Origin: Hamadaea flava
GTDB taxonomy: Bacteria; Actinomycetota; Actinomycetes; Mycobacteriales; Micromonosporaceae
Length of the DNA stretch: 64,000 nucleotides
Direction: 5' to 3'
NCBI RefSeq assembly: GCF_024172085.1
Contig: NZ_JAMZDZ010000001.1
Location: 434,001-498,000 of the forward strand
Position 1 is the first letter of the stretch, and each line of letters begins with the position of its first letter. Positions 50,655-58,893 of the stretch are shown here, piece after piece. Both the position numbers and the translations under genes were made by a program. Under the pieces are notes generated by a model, which made no database searches, was not told where the DNA came from, and worked only from the letters and a program-made list of their open reading frames with translations.

Positions 50655-51371
50655 ATGAGTGACCTCACCGCTCTGGTCGTCGGGGGAACGTCGGGCATCG
50701 GCCTGGCCACCGCCCGCCAACTGGCCGCCCGTGGCGCGCGTACGCACATCGCCGGGCGCAGCCGGGACCGGCTGGACGCCGTGGCCTCCACCGACCCCGG
50801 GCTGATCGGGCACCAGGTCGACGGCGCCGATCGGGACGGCATCGCCGCCGTCGCCGCGTCGATCGGGCGCATCGACGCGCTCGTGCTCGCCCTCAGCAGC
50901 ACCCTCGGCGCCGGTCCGCTCGCCGACCTGGATCTGGGCGTACTCCGGACGGCGTTCGACGGGAAGTTCTGGGCCCACCTCACCACGGTGCAGACGACGT
51001 TGCCATATCTGGCGGCGGACGCGTCGATCACCTTCGTGAGCGCCATCAGTGCGCGTACGGGGCTCGCCGGGACGGCCGGGCTCGCCGCGATCAACGGGGC
51101 GATCGAGTCGATCGTGCCGCCGCTCGCGGTGGAACTCGCGCCGCGCCGGGTCAACGCGGTCTCCCCCGGGCTCGTCGACACCCCGTGGTGGGACGGGCTG
51201 CCCGCGGACGGACGGGCGGCGTACTTCGCCCAGGCCGCGGCGGCGCTGCCGGTACGCCACGTCGCCACCGCGGACGAGGTCGCCGAAGTGGTGGTGCTGG
51301 CCGCGACCAACCGCAACCTCACCGGGACCGTGCTGGAAGCCGACGGCGGGGCTCGACTGGCCGCGCTGTAA
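50655..51371 (+). CDS. SDR family oxidoreductase
   Basis: A 238-aa short-chain dehydrogenase: LVVGGTSGIGLATARQL at the N-terminus and C-terminal VNAVSPGLVDTPWW. The usual catalytic YxxxK is not evident in the helix after SAISARTGLAG (there it reads AGLAAINGA), so this is an atypical or divergent SDR. AAGGGAG at 6-7 nt fixes ATG 50655. Divergent from TetR. Followed by a long hairpin shared with the convergent proline dehydrogenase gene. Confidence 0.83.
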   Translation: MSDLTALVVGGTSGIGLATARQLAARGARTHIAGRSRDRLDAVASTDPGLIGHQVDGADRDGIAAVAASIGRIDALVLALSSTLGAGPLADLDLGVLRTAFDGKFWAHLTTVQTTLPYLAADASITFVSAISARTGLAGTAGLAAINGAIESIVPPLAVELAPRRVNAVSPGLVDTPWWDGLPADGRAAYFAQAAAALPVRHVATADEVAEVVVLAATNRNLTGTVLEADGGARLAAL

Positions 51372-51381
51372 GCGCCGCTTG

Positions 51382-51436
51382 CTTGATCAGCGGAAGCTTG
51401 GCGGGGTCATGACACCGCGAACTTCCGCTGATCAAG
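51382..51436. terminator. long nested hairpin between convergent SDR and proline dehydrogenase genes
   Basis: CTTGATCAGCGGAAG (51382-51396) pairs perfectly with 51422-51436. The loop can continue the stem (GCGGGGTC with GACACCGC), making nearly the whole 55 nt one hairpin. It is placed to terminate both transcripts. Confidence 0.78.
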
Positions 51437-51445
51437 ACAGAACAC

Positions 51446-52363
51446 TCAGGACCGCGAAACCAGCGCCCGCAGGAAGAACGTCAGGTTCGCCGGCCGCTCG
51501 GCGAGCCGCCGCATGAAGTAGCCGTAGTACTCGCCGCCGTAAGGCACGTACACCCGCATGGTGTACCCGGCGGCGGCGAGGCGCTCCTGCTCCGGAACCC
51601 GGATGCCGTAGAGCATCTGGTGCTCCCACGAGTCGGCCGAGCGCCCGTACTGGGCGGCCATGCGCTGGGCGGAGGAGATGATCGCCGGGTCGTGCGAGGC
51701 GACCATCGGGTAGCCCGGCCCGGCCATGAGGATGTCGAGGCAGCGCAGGTACGCGGCGTCGATCTCGGCCTTCTTCTGGTACGCCACCGTTTCCGGCTCC
51801 TTGTACGCGCCTTTGCAGAGGCGTACGCGAGAACCGGCAGCGGCCAGTTCGCGGCAGTCGGCCTCGGTCCGGTGCAATGCCGCCTGCACGACCGCGCCGA
51901 CCCAGGGGAACTCCGTCCGCAGCTTGTGCAGGATGCGCAGAGTCGAGTCGGTGGTGGTGTGCGACTCCATGTCGAGGGTGACCGTCGTGCCGACGTCGGC
52001 CGCGGCGGTACAGATGCGCCGGGCGTTGGCGAGCGCGATCTCCTCACCGTCGCCGGGCAGCGCCTGGCCGACCGCGGACAGCTTCACGGAGACCTCGGCC
52101 GACGTCCCGTAGGACAGCCCGCCCAGCAACGCCAGGTACGCCTCCACGGTGGCGTCGGCCTGCGACCGGTCGAGGGTGTCCTCGCCGAGGTAGTCGAGCG
52201 TGACGGCCCGCCCGCTTCGGATGAGTTCGCCGGTGACGGCGAGGGCGTCGGTGGTGGCGGAGCCGGGGACGAACCGGTTGACCATCGCCCGGGTCGGGCG
52301 CAGACGCTCGACGACGCGGCGGGTGCGGCCGGAACGGGCGGCCGCGAGCAGCAGGGTACGCAT
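51446..52363 (-). CDS. proline dehydrogenase
   Basis: A 305-aa monofunctional FAD-dependent proline dehydrogenase (PRODH barrel). Key segments are TLDYLGEDT, VSVKLSA, LDMESH, VRLCKGAYKEP, ASHDP and YGGEYYGYFMRRLAERPAN. It oxidises proline to pyrroline-5-carboxylate; no P5C dehydrogenase gene is in the window. ATG 52363 is given; GTG 52366 just before it is 7 nt from TAGCGT and may be the leaderless start. Divergent from a PucR regulator. Confidence 0.92.
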   Translation of the reverse strand: MRTLLLAAARSGRTRRVVERLRPTRAMVNRFVPGSATTDALAVTGELIRSGRAVTLDYLGEDTLDRSQADATVEAYLALLGGLSYGTSAEVSVKLSAVGQALPGDGEEIALANARRICTAAADVGTTVTLDMESHTTTDSTLRILHKLRTEFPWVGAVVQAALHRTEADCRELAAAGSRVRLCKGAYKEPETVAYQKKAEIDAAYLRCLDILMAGPGYPMVASHDPAIISSAQRMAAQYGRSADSWEHQMLYGIRVPEQERLAAAGYTMRVYVPYGGEYYGYFMRRLAERPANLTFFLRALVSRS

Positions 52364-52373
52364 CACGCTGATC

Positions 52374-52401
52374 ACGCTAAGCCGCCGCGAGCCGCTACTG
52401 T
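52374..52401. promoter_or_regulatory. back-to-back -10 hexamers of the proline dehydrogenase / PucR pair
   Basis: TAGCGT (minus, 52374-52379) is 7 nt before GTG 52366. TACTGT (plus, 52396-52401) is 8 nt before ATG 52410. With only 46 nt between the two start codons, both promoters must overlap and one bound activator could govern both. Confidence 0.45.
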
Positions 52402-52409
52402 TTGTGCTG

Positions 52410-54020
52410 ATGGACAATGTACGCGCTGCCGAGTTGGAGCAGCGGACAACGCTTCGGGAGATGATCACCGCGTTGGGCGGGCATCTCGTCGATGTCGTGA
52501 TCGCCCCGAAGGGCCTGGCGGTCGGCGTACGCGATGTCGTGGTGGCCGATCCGTACGACGACCCGGCGTTGCGGGAGGGCGACGTCGTGCTCGTCGTCGG
52601 TGCGCGCGGCGCGGACGCCCGGCCGCTGGTGGCGCACGCCGGGACCCGTGGCGCGGCTGCGGTCGTGGTCAAAGGCGGCGTGATCTTGAAGGAGGCGGCC
52701 CGGGACGCCGGCGTCGCGTTGCTGACCGTCGACGGCGACGCGCGCTGGGATCAGGTGCAGACGCTGCTGCGTTCCGGGCTGGCGACGGCCGAACCGGTCC
52801 CGCTGCCCAACGAGACGGGCGACCTCTTCGCGCTCGCGCAGACCATCGCCACGCTGACCGGCGGCAGCGTCAGCGTCGAGGACGTCGGCAGCCGCGTCCT
52901 GGCGTACTCGGCGGTCGCGGGCGAGGTCGACGACCTGAGGTTGCGGTCGATCCTCGGGCGACGCGGGCCGGAATCCTACCTGGCGTTGCTGCGCGAGTGG
53001 GGCGTCTACGACGAGCTGCGCCGACCGGATCACGTGGTGACCGTGCCCGACCATCCGGAGCTCGGCATCCGGCGGCGGCTGGCGATCGGCCTGCACGCGG
53101 GCGGGCGGCAACTGGGTTCGATCTGGGTCCAGGAGGGCGGCCGGCCGCTCGCCGAGGGAACGGCCGAGGTGCTGATCGGCGCGGCCCGGCTGGCCGCGCA
53201 GGACGTCGTCGCGCAGGCGCACGGCGCGACGAGCCGAGGCTTCCGGTCGCGGCTGCTCGCCGACGGGCTCACCGGGCGCGTGCCCGGCTCGCTGGTCGCC
53301 GCCGACCTCGGCCTGCCCGCCGGCCCGGCGCTGCTGGTCGCCTGCGACATCCGGGACCAGCCGGGCGACGGCGAACCGGCTGGGGCGGCACTGCGGCGGG
53401 CGCGCGCCGCCGAGATCATCGCGGTCCACGCGGCCGCGTTCCGGCGCAGCGCCGTCACCGCTCAGGTCGGCCCCAGGGTGTACGCGATGCTGCCCGGCCT
53501 CGACGTCGACCCCGCCGGCGCGCAGGCCCAGACCTGGGCGGCCGAGACGACCGAGGCGGTACGCCGGGAGTCGGGCTTCCCGGTCCGGGCCGCCATCGTC
53601 ACCGCCGACACGGAAGCCTTGGAACAGGCCCGATCCGAGGCCGATCAAGTGCTCCGGGTGCTGCTGCGCTCCCCCGATCGCCCGGTCGGCACGATGGCCC
53701 AGGTACGCGCGGCGGTCCTCCTGCAGGAGGCGCTGGACGCCACCGCCGGACTGCGCCATCCGGGGCTGGACGCGCTCGCGGCGCACGACGCGGACCACCA
53801 CGGCGAGCTGGCCACGACGCTGTGGTCCTATCTGGACGCATTCGGCGACGTCCCCGTGGTCGCCGCCCGGTTGCACGTCCATCCAAACACCGTGCGGCAT
53901 CGCGTACGCCGGGCGGCGGAGATCGCCGGGCTGGAGCTGGCCGATCCCGAACAGCGGCTGCTCGCCGCCCTGCTGCTGCGGGGCAGCCGGCGCCGTCAGG
54001 CCGAGTCCGGCCAGCTGTAG
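52410..54020 (+). CDS. PucR-family transcriptional regulator of proline catabolism (PruR-like)
   Basis: A 536-aa regulator. The N-terminal ~120 residues are a PucR-type domain, the middle is GAF/GGDEF-like, and the C-terminus carries the helix-turn-helix YLDAFGDVPVVAARLHVHPNTVRHRVRR. In actinobacteria such a gene next to proline dehydrogenase (PruR) activates proline use. The divergent arrangement here supports that role. Confidence 0.88.
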   Translation: MDNVRAAELEQRTTLREMITALGGHLVDVVIAPKGLAVGVRDVVVADPYDDPALREGDVVLVVGARGADARPLVAHAGTRGAAAVVVKGGVILKEAARDAGVALLTVDGDARWDQVQTLLRSGLATAEPVPLPNETGDLFALAQTIATLTGGSVSVEDVGSRVLAYSAVAGEVDDLRLRSILGRRGPESYLALLREWGVYDELRRPDHVVTVPDHPELGIRRRLAIGLHAGGRQLGSIWVQEGGRPLAEGTAEVLIGAARLAAQDVVAQAHGATSRGFRSRLLADGLTGRVPGSLVAADLGLPAGPALLVACDIRDQPGDGEPAGAALRRARAAEIIAVHAAAFRRSAVTAQVGPRVYAMLPGLDVDPAGAQAQTWAAETTEAVRRESGFPVRAAIVTADTEALEQARSEADQVLRVLLRSPDRPVGTMAQVRAAVLLQEALDATAGLRHPGLDALAAHDADHHGELATTLWSYLDAFGDVPVVAARLHVHPNTVRHRVRRAAEIAGLELADPEQRLLAALLLRGSRRRQAESGQL

Positions 54021-54029
54021 GCGTACGGG

Positions 54030-54395
54030 TCAGCGCTGGACCGGGGTGAACTCCGGCCGGTCCAGCACCCGCAGCCAGCTGCCGTCCGGCTGACGGCGGG
54101 CGACCTGGGCCCGCGCTCCGGCCGCGTCCTTCGGCGGCGTCGCGGTCAACGCCAGGTCGCCGTGGATCAGCGTCGGCAGCGGCGTCTCCGGCTCGAACCG
54201 CGCCCCGCTCGCGAGCACCTTCTCCCACAGCGCCTGAATCGCGGCCCGGCCCACGGTCTGACCGCCCGGCGGGTACGCCAGCACGGCGTCCGGCTCGTAC
54301 AGGGCGGCGACACCGGCCGCGTCCCCCGCGTTGGACCGTTCCACGAACAGCCGGGTGATGTCCTCCGGCGTCTGCGCCTTCTCGTACTGCGTCAT
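54030..54395 (-). CDS. SnoaL/NTF2-like small protein
   Basis: A 121-aa protein of the nuclear-transport-factor-2 fold: ITRLFVERSNAGDAAGVAALYEPDAVLAYP followed by GRAAIQALWEKVL, the common pattern of YybH/SnoaL-type proteins. It may be a small cyclase or isomerase or a ligand-binding protein. ATG 54395 has AAGGAG at 7 nt. Divergent from a LysR gene that is the likely regulator. Confidence 0.83.
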   Translation of the reverse strand: MTQYEKAQTPEDITRLFVERSNAGDAAGVAALYEPDAVLAYPPGGQTVGRAAIQALWEKVLASGARFEPETPLPTLIHGDLALTATPPKDAAGARAQVARRQPDGSWLRVLDRPEFTPVQR

Positions 54396-54438
54396 CGCGC
54401 TCTCCTTCCCTTCACCTCCAGCGTCACGCGTACTGATC

Positions 54439-54475
54439 TAGAAGTCCAACAGCTAGTTCTTCTGGGAGCTAGAAT
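54439..54475. promoter_or_regulatory. LysR promoter and candidate binding sites
   Basis: TAGAAT (54470-54475) is 8 nt before ATG 54484. The flanking CTAGAAGT, AGCTAGTTCTTCT and AGCTAG repeats give dyads typical of LysR-type sites. Confidence 0.45.
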
Positions 54476-54483
54476 CAGCGCTT

Positions 54484-55362
54484 ATGGAACTGCGGCAGCT
54501 GGAGTACTTCGTGGCGGTCGCCGAGGAGCAGAACTTCACCCGGGCCGCCGACCGCGTGCACATCAGCCAGTCCGGGATCAGCGCCCAGATCCGGCAGCTG
54601 GAGAAGGAACTCGGCACGGAGCTGTTCGACCGCTCCGGGCGTACGGCGACGTTGACGGTCGCCGGGAAGGCGGCGCTGGAACACGCGCGGGCGGCCTTGG
54701 CCGCGGCGGGCGCGGTCGAGCAAGCCGTCGGCGAGGTCAGCGACGTGCTACGGGGACGGCTGCGGCTCGGGATGGTGGTCGGCTGCACGGTGACGCCGCT
54801 GTTCGAGGCGCTGGCCGCCTTCCATCAGGCGTACCCGGGAGTGGAGCTGTCGCTCACCGAGGACGCCTCCGACCGCATGGCCGACGGCGTACGCCTCGGC
54901 GAACTCGACGCCGCCCTGATCGGCGCGGCCGGCGCACCACCATCCGGAGTGGAGTCTCTGACGCTGGTCAGTGAGCCCCTCGTCGCCGTCGTCCCGGCGG
55001 GCCATCCCATAGCGGAACGCCGGACGTTGACGCTGCGGGCGCTGTGCGCGTACCCGTTGGTGTGCATGCCCCGGGGCACCGGCCTGCGGGCGGTGCTGGA
55101 GGGCGCGTGCGCGGCCCGGGGCCTCACTCCGACGATCGTGGTGGAGGCGGGCGCGGGCGACGCGATCGCCGACCTGGCGGGGCGCGGGCTGGGCGTCGGC
55201 GTGCTCAGCGCCTCGATGGCGGCGGCCTACCCGCTCGTCGCCCGGGAGGTGTCTGATGTGGATGATCCGGCCGTGCTGGCGTTGATCTGGCGGACCGCGC
55301 CGCCACCGGCGGTACGCCGGTTCGTGAGTCTCGCCCGGAAGAGCTTCAGCGCAGCACGCTGA
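54484..55362 (+). CDS. LysR-family transcriptional regulator
   Basis: A 292-aa LTTR. It begins with the classic MELRQLEYFVAVAEEQNFTRAA and VHISQSGISAQIRQLEKELG helix-turn-helix, followed by the effector domain. The start is unambiguous. Divergent from the SnoaL-like gene. The end overlaps the convergent dihydrofolate-reductase-like gene by 17 nt. Confidence 0.92.
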   Translation: MELRQLEYFVAVAEEQNFTRAADRVHISQSGISAQIRQLEKELGTELFDRSGRTATLTVAGKAALEHARAALAAAGAVEQAVGEVSDVLRGRLRLGMVVGCTVTPLFEALAAFHQAYPGVELSLTEDASDRMADGVRLGELDAALIGAAGAPPSGVESLTLVSEPLVAVVPAGHPIAERRTLTLRALCAYPLVCMPRGTGLRAVLEGACAARGLTPTIVVEAGAGDAIADLAGRGLGVGVLSASMAAAYPLVAREVSDVDDPAVLALIWRTAPPPAVRRFVSLARKSFSAAR

Positions 55363-55888
55363 ACCGCACGTAGTTGGCGAGCGGAGCGGAACCCTCGTCG
55401 ATCCGCCGCAGCTTGACGGTCGCCCCACCCGGATGGTCGAACAGCCGTACGCCGTCGCCGAGCAGCACGGGTGCGATGAAGACGGCGACCTCGTCGAGCC
55501 AGCCCGCCTCGATGCACTGCCGCGCGACATCGGCGCCGATGATGTTGACGACCTTCTCCCCCGCTGCCGTCCGGGCGGCCTCGACCGCCTCCTCGAAGTC
55601 GTTGACGAAGGCGACCCCGGGGACCGGTTCGGCGGGCGGATTGTGGGTCAGCACGAACTGCGGGCCCGCCCACCCGCCGCCGAACGCCTTGCCCTCACCC
55701 TCGGTACCGCGATGCGGGTCGTCGCCGCCGAACGAGCGCCGCCCCACGAGGATCGAGCCGACCTCGCCGACGAGCGCGTCGGCCGCCGGGTTCGGGCCGA
55801 TGAACTCGGTCAGCCAGGACATGTCACCGCCGGGGCCCGCGATGAACCCGTCCAGCGACATCGTCGCGGAGTACAGAAGCTTGGCCAT
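55346..55888 (-). CDS. dihydrofolate reductase-like protein (RibD C-terminal family)
   Basis: A 180-aa protein of the RibD_C/DHFR-like family: LLYSATMSLDGFIAGPGGDMSW at the N-terminus, VGRRSFGG, and VNIIGADVARQCIEAGWLDE near residue 115-135. It probably uses NADPH for reduction of an unknown heterocycle; these proteins are common single genes in actinomycetes. ATG 55888 is preceded by TAGGCT at 7 nt. Confidence 0.88.
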   Translation of the reverse strand: MAKLLYSATMSLDGFIAGPGGDMSWLTEFIGPNPAADALVGEVGSILVGRRSFGGDDPHRGTEGEGKAFGGGWAGPQFVLTHNPPAEPVPGVAFVNDFEEAVEAARTAAGEKVVNIIGADVARQCIEAGWLDEVAVFIAPVLLGDGVRLFDHPGGATVKLRRIDEGSAPLANYVRFSVLR

Positions 55889-55895
55889 GCCTCGA

Positions 55896-55901
55896 AGCCT
55901 A
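55896..55901 (-). promoter_or_regulatory. candidate -10 hexamer, leaderless start at 55888
   Basis: TAGGCT on the minus strand, 7 nt before ATG 55888. Confidence 0.45.
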
Positions 55902-55932
55902 GGCGCGGCCGCCGACAGTTACGCCGTCCTCG

Positions 55933-56097
55933 TCATTCGTCGGCGCGGCGTTCCTTGATGGCGTCGATGAAGACCAGCCATTCGATCGGCGTCGGGATCA
56001 GCTGACGCTGGGCTCGCTCGGCGGCCTCCCGGCGTTCGCGGTCACGCCGGTCGTGGTCGGGGTCGCCGCACCCCGTGTCGGGGGTGTGCTCAGACAT
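55933..56097 (-). CDS. small hypothetical protein
   Basis: A 54-aa charged protein (DHDRRDRERREAAERAQRQ, then PTPIEWLVFIDAIKE). It reads as one amphipathic helix with an acidic N-terminus and a hydrophobic patch. I recognise no family. ATG 56097 has AGGTG at 6-7 nt; a longer frame to 56166 is possible. Codon use supports coding, but evidence is modest. Confidence 0.5.
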   Translation of the reverse strand: MSEHTPDTGCGDPDHDRRDRERREAAERAQRQLIPTPIEWLVFIDAIKERRADE

Positions 56098-56230
56098 CAG
56101 CGTCACCTGCTCTCCGTACGCCGCTCCGTCGTATATAGAACGGCGCGACTGTCGCAAGCGTTTCACCCATCGTTGAACGCCGGCTCAGCAACGTCCCTGG
56201 CCTCGGCGAAGTCCGGCCTCGGCCGTGACC

Positions 56231-57175
56231 TCAGGCCCGCCGGGTACGCAGGACGAGGACCGCCCCGGCGATCAGCATCCCGGTCCCGGCCGCCACCCAG
56301 CCGCCCAGCGGCAGCCCGGTCACCGGCAGCGGCGGGCTCGTCGACGGGCTGGGCGGACCCGGTGTGGTCGGCGTCGGCGGTCCCGGCGTCGGGGTAGGCG
56401 TGTGAGTCGGACTCGGCGTCGGCGAGGTCGGCGTCACCGTGACGGTCGGGCTCGCCGTCGGCGATTCGGTCGGCGATGCCGTGACAGTCGGAGTGACCGT
56501 AGGAGTCACCGTCGGCGTGACAGTCGGGGCCGGCGTGGTCGGCGTCGGGGTCGGCGCGACAGGCGGGCCGCAGGTCGCGGAGGAGATGATCACCTCGCCG
56601 GGACCGGGCGGCGTCGCCGTGAACGTGAAGTGCGCGGCGTTGAGCGTGAGGCCCCCGGCGAACGGGAGCTGCTCGTTGAGCACGAGCGTGCCGATCCGCG
56701 TCGTGCCGTCCATCAGCGGGATGGTCGTGTTCGGCCGCGGGTTCGGCACGATCAGCAGGCTCACGCCGTTGATGATGACCGTCAGGCTGGAGATCGACAC
56801 CGTGGGCGTGGCGTTGACGCCGTCGTAGAAACAGTTGGCGTACAGGGCCGCGCCGTCGATCGTCACGTAGTCGCTCAGGGTCAGGTCGACCGAGGCGACG
56901 CTCGCGGTCGCCTGGCTGGTGTTGCTAACCATGTCGTCCTGTGCCACCGCGTGCAACGACGTGGCGGTGCCCGCGCCGGGGATCGACAAACTGTCGATCG
57001 AGCTGGACTCGTTGCCCTGTGCGGTCGGTGTCGGCGGCTGATTCACGCCGCCCGTCGTCACGGTGATGCCGTACGCCGACGGCACGGGCTCTGCGGCCCA
57101 ACCAGGCAGGGCCAGCCAGGTAGCCGCAACGGCGAGGCAGGCCGCGAGCGCGGCGACCGTCAGCTTACGAGTCAC
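56231..57175 (-). CDS. LPXTG-type cell-wall-anchored protein
   Basis: A 314-aa surface protein. N-terminal signal peptide (cleavage after LPGWA near residue 27), a ~160-residue beta-rich domain with two Cys pairs resembling the choice-of-anchor family, a Thr/Pro stalk (PTVTPTVTPTVT repeats, residues ~210-280), and a C-terminal sorting signal: LPVTG, a hydrophobic helix and RTRRA. A sortase would link it to peptidoglycan. The sortase gene is not in the window. Start GTG with TACCGT at 6 nt. Confidence 0.87.
   Translation of the reverse strand: MTRKLTVAALAACLAVAATWLALPGWAAEPVPSAYGITVTTGGVNQPPTPTAQGNESSSIDSLSIPGAGTATSLHAVAQDDMVSNTSQATASVASVDLTLSDYVTIDGAALYANCFYDGVNATPTVSISSLTVIINGVSLLIVPNPRPNTTIPLMDGTTRIGTLVLNEQLPFAGGLTLNAAHFTFTATPPGPGEVIISSATCGPPVAPTPTPTTPAPTVTPTVTPTVTPTVTASPTESPTASPTVTVTPTSPTPSPTHTPTPTPGPPTPTTPGPPSPSTSPPLPVTGLPLGGWVAAGTGMLIAGAVLVLRTRRA
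56339..56560 (-). repeat. Thr/Pro stalk coding repeat
   Basis: Degenerate short repeats of the ACCGTGACGCC kind encode the TPT/VTPT stalk of the LPVTG protein. Confidence 0.7.
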
Positions 57176-57181
57176 CTGCTA

Positions 57182-57187
57182 ACGGTA
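57182..57187 (-). promoter_or_regulatory. candidate -10 hexamer, leaderless start at 57175
   Basis: TACCGT on the minus strand, 6 nt before GTG 57175. Confidence 0.4.
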
Positions 57188-57206
57188 TCTTCTGGACATT
57201 ATGGAC

Positions 57207-57998
57207 TCAGCTCGACACACCCAAGGTCGCGCGGGCGTACGCCCCGGTCTCCGGTCCAGCCTCGGCGACGACCGACCCGGCCGGGTCCCAGATCCGGGAG
57301 CGCCCGGCCGCATCGTCGTAACCGGCGCCGGTCGACCCGGCGAAGCTGGCCGTCACCACCCAGACGCCATAGGTCGTGGCGGTACGCCGAGCGCGCTCGT
57401 CCTGCACCGAGATCTCGTGCGACCCGTCCAGCGCCCCGGCAACGTACGCGTCGATCCCGAGGTCGCAGGTACGGGCGGCGTGCTCGGCGACTCCGGTGTC
57501 CTTGCAGACGGCCAACCCGAGCCGCCAGCCGTCGACCTCCAGCACGGCCGGCGCGTCGCCGGGGACGAAGTGCTCGGGCTCGGCCCCGCCCAGGAACATC
57601 TTCCGGTACGCCACCCGCGCCCCGTCGCCGTCGATCGCCAGCACGCCGATGTGCTTCGCAGCTGCCCCCGCCGGCCAAGCCGATCCACCCGGCCCGGACG
57701 CGGCCGCATGGGGCGAGACAGCCGTCGCGGCGGACGCGGCGACGGGCGCGCCGATCAGCGCGATAGCGCCCGCCTCCGCGCAGGCGGCGACGATCGGGGC
57801 GAGCCGTGAATCGTCGGGGGCGACCGGGACGGCATCGAACTCGTACCCGGTCAGCGACATCTCCGGGAACACGACCACCCGGGCGGCGGCCGCCCGGACG
57901 AGGCCGGCATGCGCGAGCGCATTCGCGGCTACGTCGTGCGCCACGCAGGTGGGCTGTGCCGCCGCGACGAGCAGGGGAACGCGTGGAGAGCCGATCAT
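57207..57998 (-). CDS. carbon-nitrogen hydrolase (nitrilase superfamily)
   Basis: A 263-aa enzyme with the nitrilase triad in its motifs: Glu in FPEMSLTGYE, Lys in YRKMFLGG and Cys in LAVCKDTG. It hydrolyses an amide or nitrile of unknown identity. It has a Gly/Ala/Ser-rich insertion near residues 100-120. ATG 57998 follows TACGCT at 6 nt. Monocistronic. Confidence 0.88.
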   Translation of the reverse strand: MIGSPRVPLLVAAAQPTCVAHDVAANALAHAGLVRAAAARVVVFPEMSLTGYEFDAVPVAPDDSRLAPIVAACAEAGAIALIGAPVAASAATAVSPHAAASGPGGSAWPAGAAAKHIGVLAIDGDGARVAYRKMFLGGAEPEHFVPGDAPAVLEVDGWRLGLAVCKDTGVAEHAARTCDLGIDAYVAGALDGSHEISVQDERARRTATTYGVWVVTASFAGSTGAGYDDAAGRSRIWDPAGSVVAEAGPETGAYARATLGVSS

Positions 57999-58004
57999 GA
58001 GCCC

Positions 58005-58010
58005 AGCGTA
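58005..58010 (-). promoter_or_regulatory. candidate -10 hexamer, leaderless start at 57998
   Basis: TACGCT on the minus strand, 6 nt before ATG 57998. Confidence 0.45.
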
Positions 58011-58051
58011 AGTCGGCTATGTTTCCCGCCCGTGTCGGCCGCAACCCCGGG

Positions 58052-58849
58052 TCAGACGACGCGCGGCTCCGGCTCCTCGGTGCTCGCCGGTTCCGGGGCA
58101 GGCTTGGGTGGGAACAGCACCGCCGTCAGATCCCGGCCTTTGAGCAGCCAGGACGTGCCGAACGCCCAGACGGCGACCACCTCGCCGACGTAGAGCGGCG
58201 TCAGCTCGCCCAGGGACAGCCGGAGCAGCCCGCCGACGGCGACCCACGCCACGGCGACGATGATCGCCCAGCCGCAGATCTTCTGCACCAGTGCCATCCG
58301 CCGATCGTTCTCGTACTTCTTCTCGCGGTACGCGAAGATGAACGCGATCGCCGCGAGGCTGCCGATGAAGATCGCGGCACAGGTGAAGTGGACGACCGCC
58401 ACCGTGTTCTCGCCGAGGGCCTGCTGCATCGGGGCACACCCGGCCGGTTCGGGCTGGACGCCGCACAGCGGCGCTCCCGGCTCGATGCCGACCCGGCGGG
58501 TGGGGAAGAACACCACGCCGACGACGGCCACTCCGGCCACCGTGCTCAGCCAGTAGTCCCAGGTCCGCGGCTGCGCGGACATGTAGGTGAGCAGTAGGAA
58601 GCCGACCACGCTCAGCCCGGCCACGAAGAGGTCGCGCATCGACGAGTGGTAGTACGCGCTGATCGAGCCGCGCACGTGGACGCTCCCCCGCAGGTACGCC
58701 GCCTCGCCCACGATGAACGCGATCGGCAGGGCGAGTCCGATGATTCCCACGACGGTGCGGATATTCAGGTAGGACCGGACGTAGAGGGCGGCCGGATCCG
58801 TGCGGCCGGCGGCGTCCGCCGGGCGCTGGAAGGTGTCGGTGGCGGCCAT
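58052..58849 (-). CDS. integral membrane protein, DUF998-like
   Basis: A 265-aa protein with about six hydrophobic helices and the motif SISAYYHSSMRDLFVAGL after the first, which is like the DUF998/frag1-type membrane family. An extracytoplasmic loop has two Cys (LCGVQPEPAGCAP). The C-terminal tail is Pro/Glu rich. ATG 58849 is given; ATG 58876 (adding MIAAADRGK) is 6 nt from CATCTT and is possible. No operon partner is evident. Confidence 0.65.
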   Translation of the reverse strand: MAATDTFQRPADAAGRTDPAALYVRSYLNIRTVVGIIGLALPIAFIVGEAAYLRGSVHVRGSISAYYHSSMRDLFVAGLSVVGFLLLTYMSAQPRTWDYWLSTVAGVAVVGVVFFPTRRVGIEPGAPLCGVQPEPAGCAPMQQALGENTVAVVHFTCAAIFIGSLAAIAFIFAYREKKYENDRRMALVQKICGWAIIVAVAWVAVGGLLRLSLGELTPLYVGEVVAVWAFGTSWLLKGRDLTAVLFPPKPAPEPASTEEPEPRVV

Positions 58850-58893
58850 CTTCCCACGATCCGCCGCCGCGATCATCGACGCAAGATGATCCC

